In this document: positions 35,801-43,289 of the stretch, piece by piece
How the letters are laid out: each line of letters begins with the position of its first letter
How positions within the stretch are numbered: position 1 is the first letter of the stretch
DNA from: JAMQPK01 sp963784045
Lineage (GTDB): Bacteria; Acidobacteriota; Vicinamibacteria; Vicinamibacterales; JAMQPK01
Assembly: GCA_963784045.1 (NCBI GenBank)
Contig: CAWAPZ010000004.1
Coordinates: forward strand, 247,341-311,340
Direction: 5' to 3'
DNA length: 64,000 bases
Notes under the pieces: model-generated
Seen by the model: the letters and a program-made list of their open reading frames with translations, nothing else
Databases searched by the model: none
Told to the model about the DNA's origin: nothing
Translations under genes and position numbers: made by a program

Positions 35801-37124
35801 CCTGCCCGGTGAGGTGATGGAATCTGCGCTGCTTCGGCTCGAAGCCGAAGGGCAGGTGCTGCGCGGCCGGTTCACGGCGTCCGCCGCACCGCTCGGCAGC
35901 GAAATCGAGTGGTGCAACCGGCGTGTTCTGGCGCGCATCCACAGAATGACCCTCGGGCGCCTGCGGCGCGAGATCGAGCCGGTGAACGCTCGCGATTTCA
36001 TGCGGTTTCTGTACCACTGGCAGCACGTGAAGCCCGGCACACAACTCCATGGACCCGACGGAGCGCTCCACATCATCAAGCAGCTCCAGGGTTACGAAAT
36101 ATCTGCGGCAGCATGGGAAGGCGACGTGCTGCGGCGCCGACTTGGAAGGTACGCGCCGGAGCTGCTCGATCAGCTGTGCATTTCGGGTGAGATCGTCTGG
36201 GGACGCTTGTCGCCGCATCCGGCCTTCGACGATCAGGACAGAGGGAAGAGCAATAATGCGCGGCGGGTGCGTCCGACGAGGTCGGCACCTGTCGCTTTGT
36301 TCCTGCGGCAGGACGCGCCGTGGCTGCTCGAAGCTGCAGCCGCTCGCGCGTCCGCTAACGGCCAGTCGCCGGACCGGGAACAAGGGTTGTCCGGCGCCGC
36401 CCGCCAGGTGCTCGAGTCCCTGAGCCGCCGCGGCGCGTCGTTTCTGGCTGACGTCGCTGCCGACACGAGGCAACTCACGAGCATTGTTGAAGATGCGCTG
36501 TGGGAGCTTGCCGCGGCGGGCCTCGTGACCGCCGACGGGTTCGAGAACCTGCGTGCGCTGATCGATCCGAAACGACGGCTTGCGACGGCCAGGCATTCGT
36601 CGCGGCGTCCGCGATTCGTCCCCGGCCGCTGGGCGTTGCTGCGCTCCACTTGGGGTCTGACCCCCGTACAGTACGGGGGTCAGACCCCAGACTTGTCGAC
36701 GGAGACGCTCGAATCGGTGACGCGGCAGTTGTTGCTGCGGTGGGGTGTCGTTTTCCGCGATCTTGTTGCGCGTGAGACCATCACGCCGCCGTGGCGCGAC
36801 CTCCTAATCACGTTCCGCCGCATGGAAGCACAGGGAGAAATTCGCGGCGGCCGGTTCGTGTCGGGCTTTGTGGGAGAGCAATTTGCGCGGCCCGAGGCGG
36901 TCGAATTGCTTCGCGAGGTGCGGAGAGATAAGGCGGCGGGTGTGGCGCCGCGCGTCGCGGCAGCGGATCCGTTGAATCTTGCGGGGATCATCACGCCGGG
37001 TCCCCGCATCAGCCCGCTGTCCGGCATCGGGGTGCCGCTATGGGAGGAATCTACGCCTGACGATAAGATGGGGTCTGACCCCATTGGCACGAATTTCGTA
37101 AATGCTTCCCATCAGGCTTCATAA
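32811..37124 (+). CDS. lhr: Lhr-family DEAD/DEAH-box helicase (long form)
   Basis: 1437 residues, matching the long bacterial Lhr. The helicase core shows SAPTGSGKTLAAF (Walker A), VDEIHAMADDKRG (DEIH), LSATVRPIE (motif III) and ALQRIGRSGHQ (motif VI), followed by winged-helix/beta-barrel Lhr-core and a long C-terminal region. It is an ATP-dependent 3'-5' DNA/RNA translocase linked to DNA repair. Two repeat copies lie in the gene: a 39-base palindrome (36651-36689) adds 13 in-frame codons within the conserved C-terminal region, and a related half copy (37069-37083) begins a final tail that runs over the first 23 bases of ispG. Without that tail the gene would end before ispG. Confidence 0.92.
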   Translation: MPLSTLHPIVRDWFAQHFGSATEPQTRAWPAIRSGDNVLVSAPTGSGKTLAAFLICLDDLVRAGLDGRLPDTTHVLYVSPLKALSNDIHKNLDVPLSGVATVAAERGLLLPSIRTAVRTGDTPAAERQRMVKHPPHILVTTPESLFILLTADRSRQALRSVRTVIVDEIHAMADDKRGAHLALSLARLDDLVEKAGGRRPQRIGLSATVRPIETVARFLAPDGDANVAIVNHGHRRAMDLAVEVPQDELGPVASNEMWQEIYDRITALIVEHKTTLVFVNTRRLAERVAHNLAERLGEDAVLAHHGSLSRKLRLTAEEKLKTGKLKAVVATASLELGIDIGTVDLVCQIGSPRSIAVALQRIGRSGHQVEHTTKPKGRVFATTRDELIECAALIRSIARGELDQLVVPQAPLDVMAQQIVAMAAAEDWPEDDLFTLVRRAYCYADVSRSDFDAVIDMLSEGISTKRGRSGAFLHRDRVHGVVRGRRGARLAAITSGGAIPDNAQFLVLAEPDETIVGTLDEDFAVESMAGDVFMLGSTSWRIRRVEAGRVRVEDAKGAAPTIPFWRGEAPGRTWELSTAVSDLRSKILDLSNNGPSSEAVEFLTKECHLDNRGAEQAVLYVRAGAAALGALPSVNTVVAERFFDEGGGMQLVLHSPFGARINRAWGLALRKRFCRSFNFELQAAATDNGIVISLSDQHSFPLELVFRFLSKETVEEVLTQAMLPAPMFEVRWRWDTSRALAVLRFAGGRKVPPQIQRMRADDLLAAVFPDQAACQENIVGDIRIPDHPLVNETIKDCLYEAMDLDGLKRLVENIVRGELKTVAIDTPEPSPFSHEILNANPYAYLDDAPLEERRARAVQMRRTIGPDAAGVGALDPAAIAAVAAESFPTARDAEELHDALLTLIVVPPVREWEEHFRTLREAGRATVLSAGGANFWVAAERLKSARLLYPDATIAPAIDDFDRSPTSDQEMAATETLRGWLESSGPQTQSSLTLRFALPGEVMESALLRLEAEGQVLRGRFTASAAPLGSEIEWCNRRVLARIHRMTLGRLRREIEPVNARDFMRFLYHWQHVKPGTQLHGPDGALHIIKQLQGYEISAAAWEGDVLRRRLGRYAPELLDQLCISGEIVWGRLSPHPAFDDQDRGKSNNARRVRPTRSAPVALFLRQDAPWLLEAAAARASANGQSPDREQGLSGAARQVLESLSRRGASFLADVAADTRQLTSIVEDALWELAAAGLVTADGFENLRALIDPKRRLATARHSSRRPRFVPGRWALLRSTWGLTPVQYGGQTPDLSTETLESVTRQLLLRWGVVFRDLVARETITPPWRDLLITFRRMEAQGEIRGGRFVSGFVGEQFARPEAVELLREVRRDKAAGVAPRVAAADPLNLAGIITPGPRISPLSGIGVPLWEESTPDDKMGSDPIGTNFVNASHQAS
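36651..36689. repeat. 39-base palindrome inserted in frame in lhr
   Basis: Arms TGGGGTCTGACCCCCGTAC (36651-36669) and GTACGGGGGTCAGACCCCA (36671-36689) are exact reverse complements around one base. The element is exactly 13 codons and starts on a codon boundary of lhr, encoding WGLTPVQYGGQTP. Flanking residues resemble a continuous Lhr C-terminal sequence, so it looks like an insertion. Confidence 0.85.
37069..37083. repeat. Second GGGGTCTGACCCC repeat, at the lhr/ispG junction
   Basis: TGGGGTCTGACCCCA, the core of the palindrome found 400 bases upstream, lies near the end of lhr and encodes part of its final 18 residues. A looser relative (GGGGCCTCTGACCCC) is at 51863-51877 in the leader of a small gene. 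Confidence 0.7.
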
Positions 37125-38346
37125 AACGGTCGGCGTAAAGGTCGGTTCGGTTCAGGTCGGCGGCGGCGCGCCCGTTGCCGTGCAGTCGATGACCAACACC
37201 GACACGCCCGACGTCGACTCGACCGCGCGTCAATGCATCGAGCTTTCGCAGGCGGGCTCGGAGCTCGTGCGGATTACCGTCAATCTGCCCGAGGCGGCAG
37301 CCGCGGTGCCCGCCATCAAGCAGCGGATGCTCGACGCGGGCGTCACCGCGCCGCTGATCGGCGATTTCCACTATAACGGCCATATTCTGCTGACGAAGCA
37401 CCCTGCGTGCGCGCGTGCTCTCGATAAGTACCGGATCAACCCGGGCAATGTCGGCACCGGGAAGCGGCGCGATGAGCAGTTCACCACCATCTGCCAGGTG
37501 GCGGCGGACCACGGCAAACCGGTGCGCATCGGCGTGAATGGCGGCTCCCTGAATCAGGAGCTCGTCATGCAGAAGATGCAGGAGAACACCGACCGCAACC
37601 TTGGAAAATCCTCAGAGGAGATCATCAACGAGTGCATGGTGGTGTCGGCGCTGGATTCGACCGCGCTCGCGCTCGAGTCCGGGCTGCGCAAGGACCAGAT
37701 CATCATCTCCTGCAAAGTGTCGCGGCCACTGCATTTGATCGCCGTGTACCGGGAACTGGCGAAGAGAACAGATCAACCGCTGCACCTGGGGCTGACCGAG
37801 GCTGGCATGGGAATCAAGGGCCTCGTCTGGTCCGCGTCGGCGATGGGCGCGCTGCTCAACGAAGGCATTGGCGACACCATTCGCGTGTCGTTGACGCCGC
37901 GCCCTGGCGGCGATCGCCGCGAAGAGGTTTACGCTGCGTGCGAGATGCTTCAGGCGCTCGGCCTGCGTTCGTTCGCGCCGAGCGTCACCGCCTGTCCCGG
38001 ATGCGGGCGGACGACCAGCTCGACGTTTCAGGAGCTGGCCGAGCGCACGCAGGACTACATCCGCGAGATGATGCCGGCGTGGAAGTTACGCTATGCCGGT
38101 GTCGAAGACATGACACTGGCGGTGATGGGCTGCGTAGTAAATGGTCCAGGAGAATCAAAGGCTGCGAACATCGGCATCAGCCTTCCGGGTACCGGCGAAG
38201 AGCCCAGCTGCCCGATTTACATCGACGGCCATCACGTGAAGACGTTGCGCGGTACATACGAAGAGCTTGCGGCGGAGTTCCGGCAGATCGTCGATGACTA
38301 CGTCGAGAGGAAGTACGCCAGGCCTGTATCTGCCGCGCGAGCTTAA
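37102..38346 (+). CDS. ispG: 4-hydroxy-3-methylbut-2-enyl-diphosphate synthase (flavodoxin)
   Basis: 414 residues; the penultimate step of the MEP isoprenoid pathway, using a [4Fe-4S] cluster. KVGSVQVGGGAPVAVQSM opens the TIM-barrel domain, NPGNVGTG and LHLGLTEAG follow. The cluster ligands lie in TACPGCGRTTSSTF and VMGCVVNGPGE. The ATG is inside the end of lhr (23-base overlap) and lacks a clear ribosome site, so translation may depend on readthrough from lhr or on a leader within it. It converges on apaG with a four-base overlap. Confidence 0.95.
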   Translation: MLPIRLHKTVGVKVGSVQVGGGAPVAVQSMTNTDTPDVDSTARQCIELSQAGSELVRITVNLPEAAAAVPAIKQRMLDAGVTAPLIGDFHYNGHILLTKHPACARALDKYRINPGNVGTGKRRDEQFTTICQVAADHGKPVRIGVNGGSLNQELVMQKMQENTDRNLGKSSEEIINECMVVSALDSTALALESGLRKDQIIISCKVSRPLHLIAVYRELAKRTDQPLHLGLTEAGMGIKGLVWSASAMGALLNEGIGDTIRVSLTPRPGGDRREEVYAACEMLQALGLRSFAPSVTACPGCGRTTSSTFQELAERTQDYIREMMPAWKLRYAGVEDMTLAVMGCVVNGPGESKAANIGISLPGTGEEPSCPIYIDGHHVKTLRGTYEELAAEFRQIVDDYVERKYARPVSAARA

Positions 38347-38729
38347 TGGACCGTCGTGTAGGGTTCGGTGAGCGTGAACGCTGGAATCTCGACTTCGAAG
38401 TCCTCGCGCTCGCTGGTTACCATCTGATAGGTTCCGCGCATCGTGCCGAACGGTGTGTTCAGGTCGCAGCCCGATGTGTATTCGAAGCTTTCGCCCGGCT
38501 CGAGCACAGGCTGCTTGCCGATGACGCCAGGCCCCTTGATCTCGCGCACCTCGCCCATCGCGTCAGTGATAAGCCAATGACGGCTCAACAACTGGACCGT
38601 TTCGGCGCTTTCGTTGGTGATGCGGATGGTGTACAGGAAAAACCACTTGTTCTCGGCGGGGCTCGATCGACCAGGCGCGAACTCCGACTCGACGTGCACG
38701 CGAACGTTTCTTGTGACCGCTTCAGACAT
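38343..38729 (-). CDS. apaG: ApaG domain protein
   Basis: 128 residues from the ATG at 38729, which has AAGAG five bases upstream; a GTG two codons earlier is possible. FLYTIRITNESAETVQLLSR and GCDLNTPFGTMRGTYQMV are the diagnostic ApaG blocks of this immunoglobulin-like beta-sandwich family. Family members are linked to Co2+/Mg2+ resistance and diadenosine tetraphosphate levels, but the biochemical role is not settled. Divergent from the [2Fe-2S] protein gene, with 16 bases between starts. Confidence 0.92.
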   Translation of the reverse strand: MSEAVTRNVRVHVESEFAPGRSSPAENKWFFLYTIRITNESAETVQLLSRHWLITDAMGEVREIKGPGVIGKQPVLEPGESFEYTSGCDLNTPFGTMRGTYQMVTSEREDFEVEIPAFTLTEPYTTVH

Positions 38730-38745
38730 TGTCACTCTTAATCAT

Positions 38746-39129
38746 ATGCCAGCCGACGACCTGTCACACCTCCGGGATCTTGCCGCGTCGGTTGGCGTCC
38801 CCGCCGCCCGCCGTCACATTTTCCTCTGCGCCGATCAAACCAATCCGAAGTGCTGCGATCGCGAGCGCTCTATCGCGGCGTGGGATTTTCTCAAGAAGCG
38901 CCTCAAGGAATTGGGGTTGTCGGAGGCCGGCGGCATCCTGAGAACGAAAGCCAACTGCCTTCGCATCTGCGAGGGAGGTCCGATCGCGGTGGTCTATCCG
39001 GAAGGCACGTGGTATCGCGGGTGCGATCCGCCGGTGCTCGGAAGGATCATCGACGATCACTTGATCGGCGGCCGTCCAGTCGAGGAATACGTAATCGCTA
39101 CAAACGATCTAGATCGTCCTTCCCGATAA
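38746..39129 (+). CDS. [2Fe-2S] thioredoxin-like ferredoxin
   Basis: 127 residues from the ATG at 38746. HIFLCADQTNPKCCDRERS and TKANCLRICEGGPIAVVYPE carry the cysteines of the thioredoxin-fold [2Fe-2S] ferredoxin family (related to the NuoE C-terminal fold). WYRGCDPPVLGRIIDDHL and GGRPVEEYVI finish the domain. It should act as an electron carrier in the cytoplasm; its partner is not evident. Its last 32 bases overlap the convergent YciI gene. Confidence 0.87.
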   Translation: MPADDLSHLRDLAASVGVPAARRHIFLCADQTNPKCCDRERSIAAWDFLKKRLKELGLSEAGGILRTKANCLRICEGGPIAVVYPEGTWYRGCDPPVLGRIIDDHLIGGRPVEEYVIATNDLDRPSR

Positions 39130-39391
39130 CAGGGTTCCATCCGATCAGCTGGTACTGCGCGACGCCCGACGTGAAGAAAGGGTCGTTGTCGCGGACGCTG
39201 TCGAGCGCCGTCGCGTCGCCGTCTGCGACGCGCAGCAGCAAAAGACCGCCGAACCGCGGGTCCATCGGTCCGGACGCGATGAGCATCCCGTTCTCTTTGA
39301 GTCCGCGAAGGTAGGCGCGGTGCGCGTCCTGCTGCACGAGCACGTCTTCGAGCGGCTTGCGGTAACGAATGATCGCCAGCGCGTACATCAC
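39098..39391 (-). CDS. YciI-like protein
   Basis: 97 residues of the YciI family (ferredoxin-like alpha/beta fold). HRAYLRGLKENGMLIASGPM carries the conserved His and the substrate-pocket region, and NDPFFTSGVAQYQLIGWN the conserved aspartate block. Family members are proposed small hydrolases or dehydrochlorinase-like enzymes; no reaction is assigned. The start codon overlaps the ZIP transporter stop as ATGA, so the two are co-translated. Confidence 0.87.
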   Translation of the reverse strand: MMYALAIIRYRKPLEDVLVQQDAHRAYLRGLKENGMLIASGPMDPRFGGLLLLRVADGDATALDSVRDNDPFFTSGVAQYQLIGWNPVIGKDDLDRL

Positions 39392-40140
39392 TGTCCTCCT
39401 ACAAATGCGTTGAGCCCCACCACCGTGCCGATGCCCGCCAGCGCGAGCGCCAATTGCCGCAGCGTCGTCGAATCGATCCGACCGCGATGCAGGTCGGGAA
39501 TCAGATCGGCCATCGCGATATACAGAAAGCTCGCTGCGGCGACCGACAGGACGTACTCATTCACCTGCGGCACCCAGTCGAGCGCGAGCACCGCAACGAT
39601 CGCGCCCAGGACCGACGACACACCTGATGCAAGATTCAGTACCAGCGCCTTCTTCCTCGAGTAGCCGGCGTGCAGCAATATCGCCATGTCGCCGAGCTCC
39701 TGCGGAATTTCATGCGTCGCTACTGCGAGCGCCGTGCTTACGCCGAGCGGAATCGACGTGCGCACGGCTGTGCCGATGACCACTCCGTCGAGAAAATTAT
39801 GAAAAGCGTCGCCGATGATCACCATCGGCGCGGCCATGCCGTGGGCTTCGCAATCGTGGGTGTGGCAGTGCCTCCACAGCACGAGCTTTTCGAGCAGAAA
39901 GAACAGCATGATCCCCGCGAGCAGCGAGCCAAGTACGGTTCGTGGCTGGAGATGCTCGAGCGCTTCAGGCAGGAGGACGAGCAGCGCCACGCCCAGCAGT
40001 GTCCCGACGGCATAGCTGACGAACCACGGCACCAGCGTGGCGCGAAGGCGATCGTTGAAGAAGAGGAGGGCCGAGGCGACCAGAACGCCGCCAAGGCTGC
40101 CTGCAAGTGTCAGCCCAACGGCCCACGCGAGCGAACGCAC
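39388..40140 (-). CDS. ZIP-family divalent metal transporter
   Basis: 250 residues with eight predicted membrane segments. The metal-site helices are HNFLDGVVIGTA (TM4) and ATHEIPQELGDMAILL (TM5), both diagnostic of ZIP carriers. A short His-rich cytoplasmic loop (HCHTHDCEAHG) may sense or deliver metal. It imports Zn2+ or related ions. It is co-transcribed with the YciI gene. Upstream lies a 14-base inverted repeat. Confidence 0.92.
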   Translation of the reverse strand: MRSLAWAVGLTLAGSLGGVLVASALLFFNDRLRATLVPWFVSYAVGTLLGVALLVLLPEALEHLQPRTVLGSLLAGIMLFFLLEKLVLWRHCHTHDCEAHGMAAPMVIIGDAFHNFLDGVVIGTAVRTSIPLGVSTALAVATHEIPQELGDMAILLHAGYSRKKALVLNLASGVSSVLGAIVAVLALDWVPQVNEYVLSVAAASFLYIAMADLIPDLHRGRIDSTTLRQLALALAGIGTVVGLNAFVGGQ

Positions 40141-40158
40141 GGGCCGATGTTATCAGAT

Positions 40159-40240
40159 GGTGGTTGGTGGTTTGTGGCTTGTGGTTGATGGGTGGCGGTT
40201 GGCAGGGCGTTCAGAGGTTCACCACGAACCACCAACCACC
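40159..40240. repeat. Intergenic 14-base inverted repeat
   Basis: GGTGGTTGGTGGTT (40159-40172) and its exact complement (40227-40240) bracket a 54-base loop rich in GGTTG and TTGTGG words. It fills the 106-base gap between the ZIP and VWFA genes, both on the minus strand, and could act as the VWFA gene's terminator although there is no T-tract. Confidence 0.65.
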
Positions 40241-40246
40241 ACCGAG

Positions 40247-41332
40247 CTACGGTGTCGCGATGTACCCGCGCCGCGCGCGCACGCGAAGCGATTTGTCGCG
40301 CGCCTCGACGCGAATCGAGTGCCAGCGGCCGTCTTTCTTCGTGGTCGACGAGTATCCGAGATAGTACTGCTGGCTCAGCTCGTCGGCGATATTCGCCGTC
40401 GCAGGCTCGAGATCGCGGCCCGAGCGCACGATTTCGGTCCGGCCGCCGCTGTCATCGGTAATTTCGCGCAACGCCTGCACGTTGACCCGCTCATCGGCAC
40501 CGCGCTGAACGCGCCCCCGTCCCCCTTGAGGGAACGGCCACTGAATCTGCGGCAGCTGCGGAAGGGTGACGCCGCCGGGCCCTCGCGGACGCCTGCCAGG
40601 AAACGGGCTGGGCATCGGCGGCGGGGGCGGAAGTGGCGCGCGCGTGGATGGAGGGAACCCGAACCCGTCCGTGACCTGCCCGTCGATACCGATCGCGTAG
40701 ACCATCACTTCGCTCTCGCGGATGAGCTGCTTCACCTCGCCGAGCGACACCTGGCTGTCCGTGTCGTTGCCATCCGAAATGAGGACGATGGCGCGCTTTC
40801 GATGCTGGCCGGTTTGCGCCAGCGGCACAGATTCCGCGACCGCGTCGTACATCGCTGTGCCGCCGCTTGCGCTGATGCGCCGGATCGAGCGGCTCAAACG
40901 CTGCCGATCCGTCGTCCAGTCCACTATGAGATCGGGAACGTTGTTGAACTTGTAGAGAAAGATCTCGTCCTCCGGCGACAGGAGCTTCGTCAGGAACCGA
41001 TCCACCGCCATCAGCGCATTGGTGATCTTCTCCCCGACCATGCTGCCGCTGGTGTCGAGGACCAGTCCGAGACTGACGGGAACACGCTCGTTGCTGAAGT
41101 GCGTCACCTCCTGCAACTCGTTCTCTTCGTACACGACGAAGTCGTCCTGGCCGAGTCCGGCGACGAAGCGGCCGCTGCGATCGACGACAGTCGCCGTGAC
41201 GTTGACGAGGTCGACGCCGCTCTTGAAGCGAAATTCCTCCTGATTCTGACCCGCAACGCGCGCAGCGCCTGCGATGACGGCCACGGCGAGCGCTGCCGAG
41301 AGACCGACCGAGGAGCGCAGGATATGTTTCAT
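40247..41332 (-). CDS. Acidobacterial VWFA-related secreted protein (TIGR03436 type)
   Basis: 361 residues from the ATG at 41332; a longer start adds eight residues without improving the signal peptide. After the signal, EEFRFKSGVDLVNVTATVVD and FVAGLGQDDFVVYEENELQ are the characteristic N-terminal block of acidobacterial VWFA proteins. The MIDAS motif is LDTSGSM, and SASGGTAMYDAV carries the second metal contact. A Pro/Gly-rich insert (about residues 235-265) interrupts the domain. The C-terminus QQYYLGYSST...RGYIATP is also typical. Role unknown; presumably periplasmic or surface protein-protein interaction. Good lineage marker. Confidence 0.9.
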   Translation of the reverse strand: MKHILRSSVGLSAALAVAVIAGAARVAGQNQEEFRFKSGVDLVNVTATVVDRSGRFVAGLGQDDFVVYEENELQEVTHFSNERVPVSLGLVLDTSGSMVGEKITNALMAVDRFLTKLLSPEDEIFLYKFNNVPDLIVDWTTDRQRLSRSIRRISASGGTAMYDAVAESVPLAQTGQHRKRAIVLISDGNDTDSQVSLGEVKQLIRESEVMVYAIGIDGQVTDGFGFPPSTRAPLPPPPPMPSPFPGRRPRGPGGVTLPQLPQIQWPFPQGGRGRVQRGADERVNVQALREITDDSGGRTEIVRSGRDLEPATANIADELSQQYYLGYSSTTKKDGRWHSIRVEARDKSLRVRARRGYIATP

Positions 41333-41366
41333 GGTCAACAACCTCATTGACAACACTACTATGCGC

Positions 41367-42122
41367 CTATCGCAGCGCGCTTGCGAGTTTTGTGTCGACG
41401 CGGCGATCGACGTGAGGGACGACGTCGGTCCCCGCTCGGAAGCTCACGCGATACCGCGCGATCGAACCCGGATCCGGAATGCTCACCTTGAACGGCGCTT
41501 CTTCGCCCGGCTTGAGCGCGCGGTAGTCGAGCGGGACGTCCTTTGTAGAGACGAGCGCTCCACTGCGATCGAGCAGCGAGATGACCGCCGTGAGTCCTTC
41601 GACCTTCGCGCCGCTCGACGGGTTTCGGACGGTGCCGCTGATGGTCAGCGCGCGCGTTTCGCGCGCGTGTCCCAGCGAGACGAGCTCAAGCGGCTCCGGA
41701 TGACTTACTGTCGCCACGGTTGCAGCCTGCTCGCTGGAATCGGGCGTGTTCAGGAACACAAGCGCGCCGCCAAGCATCACGATGAGAGCAGCCGCCGCAA
41801 GGATGGGCGTCCTACCGCCTGATGTTTCCTCACGCTGAACGGTACCGAAGAAGGCGCTCGAGGAGATCTGCGGCTCGACGTCTGGGATTCGGGACTCGGG
41901 ACTTGCCCTCACGCCGACAGGCTCAGGCGTCCATTGCCACTCTCCCGAGACGGCGGTCCATCCACCGTCGCGCGCGACATGAGTTTCTGCGGCGCTTGCG
42001 AGTGCGGCCACGCGAGCGTCTGACCGCTCGCGATCGCGGCGCCGGAGGCGCCAGGCGACTGCGACTGCGACGATGGCCGTTATGGCGGAGATGAGCGTGA
42101 TCACGACAAGTACGGTATCCAT
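41367..42122 (-). CDS. Two-TM protein with C-terminal FxLYD-like domain
   Basis: 251 residues. Helix 1 is near residues 4-25 and is followed by RRRDRER. Helix 2 is near residues 106-124 (ILAAAALIVMLGGALVFL). The C-terminal ~110 residues form a beta-rich domain (TISGTVRNPSSGAKVEGLTA, LKPGEEAPFKVSIPD) like FxLYD-type envelope domains; that assignment is tentative. Residues near 75-81 are encoded by a 21-base tandem 7-mer repeat (41884-41904). It lies four bases downstream of the TonB-family gene and 34 bases before the VWFA gene, so these three form one transcription unit. Confidence 0.62.
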   Translation of the reverse strand: MDTVLVVITLISAITAIVAVAVAWRLRRRDRERSDARVAALASAAETHVARDGGWTAVSGEWQWTPEPVGVRASPESRIPDVEPQISSSAFFGTVQREETSGGRTPILAAAALIVMLGGALVFLNTPDSSEQAATVATVSHPEPLELVSLGHARETRALTISGTVRNPSSGAKVEGLTAVISLLDRSGALVSTKDVPLDYRALKPGEEAPFKVSIPDPGSIARYRVSFRAGTDVVPHVDRRVDTKLASALR

Positions 42123-42126
42123 GGTC

Positions 42127-43194
42127 TTACCTCAGCTTGAATGCAACCTCGACCTCGACCACGACGTCGACCGCCTGACCGAGTCGTGTCGCGGGTGCGA
42201 ATCGCCATTGGCGTACGGCCGCAATCGCCCGTTCGTTCAACCCGTGAGGGAGTCCGCTCAGCAATCTGATGTCGCCGACCGAACCGTCGCGACGCACCAC
42301 AATCTCGAGCACCACTCCACCCTCGACATTGGCTCGCCGCGCGTCCTCGGTGTAGCCGGCCTTCACTTCGCGCAGGATTCGCGGGGGGAGGACACCGCTT
42401 CCCGGACGATACGGACCGCCGCCCATGCCGCCGCCTGATCCGTCGCCGATGCCCGATCCATCGCCTTTTCCCAGGCCGGTGCCAGTGCCGGTGCCGACGC
42501 CCCCGCCGGCACCCGGTCCACGGCTCTCGGTCTGTTTGGGCGCAGGCTCATCGATGACGCCGGGCCGCTCGGTCTCGTTTGCGGCAACCGTTGCGACTGG
42601 CGCAACCACTGGAGGCAGCGGTTCCGGCTTCACTTCAGGAGGAGGAGGTGGTGGCGGCTCGGGCGTGGGCGCCGCCTCGATCGGCTTCGGAGCCTTCCTG
42701 ACCGGCACTGGACTGTCGAGCGACGATTTGCCTTTACGCTGTGCCCGGGGCGGAGGCGCTTTCTGCCGAAGCCCGCCGCCGCCACCGCCGCCGCCAGGTC
42801 CCGGTGACGCAATGAAGACGAGCCGGGTAGAGACGGGATCGACCCGCATCGGGGTTTCGGCGGCTTGCGGTAACCCAATCGTGCTGATGAGAATGAGGGT
42901 CGCCGCAATGCCGGCGTGAACCGCGCTCGCGGCCGCGATAGGCATCTTTGCCGATGCGTGGGTGAACTCCGGCTTATCGAACAGAAGGGCGGCACTCCGC
43001 CCGCCATCGGCGCGAAGGGCTCGGACGGCGGCGATCGCCTCGTCCTGCGCAAAATAGCCAGGGCTCACGGCTAGACTGTGCGCCTGCCCGCCTGCCACGA
43101 GCGCTTCCACCCGGGCGACCGAAACGCCGGCAGCCTGGGCTATCTCGTCTGCGGAGTACACGTCCATCGAGAAGTTCTTCGGTGTTAGCGTCAT
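42127..43194 (-). CDS. TonB-family protein with N-terminal helix-turn-helix
   Basis: 355 residues in an unusual order. Residues about 10-60 (VYSADEIAQAAGVSVARVEA, then the AVSPGYFAQDEAIAAVRAL region) look like a MerR/excisionase-type winged helix. One membrane helix follows near residues 88-108. Next come a Gly9 tract, a Pro-rich periplasmic spacer and a long Gly-rich segment. The last ~85 residues are a TonB C-terminal domain (AGYTEDARRANVEGGVVLEI, AIAAVRQWRFAPA). The TonB domain should contact outer-membrane receptors; a cytoplasmic DNA-binding-like head could link this to gene control. No ExbB/ExbD genes are nearby. Confidence 0.82.
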   Translation of the reverse strand: MTLTPKNFSMDVYSADEIAQAAGVSVARVEALVAGGQAHSLAVSPGYFAQDEAIAAVRALRADGGRSAALLFDKPEFTHASAKMPIAAASAVHAGIAATLILISTIGLPQAAETPMRVDPVSTRLVFIASPGPGGGGGGGGLRQKAPPPRAQRKGKSSLDSPVPVRKAPKPIEAAPTPEPPPPPPPEVKPEPLPPVVAPVATVAANETERPGVIDEPAPKQTESRGPGAGGGVGTGTGTGLGKGDGSGIGDGSGGGMGGGPYRPGSGVLPPRILREVKAGYTEDARRANVEGGVVLEIVVRRDGSVGDIRLLSGLPHGLNERAIAAVRQWRFAPATRLGQAVDVVVEVEVAFKLR

Positions 43195-43289
43195 TCAGGA
43201 ATATGCCTGCCCGAGAGAAGGCAAATCCCTTGCCGTACATGGAGGACGAATTACTTGGAAAATTTGGGGTTGCGGGGCGGGTGTCACCG

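Noticed and set aside
33099..36596. 1165-codon open frame on the minus strand opposite lhr
   Set aside because: No recognisable domains and Arg-rich throughout, whereas the plus strand has all helicase motifs.
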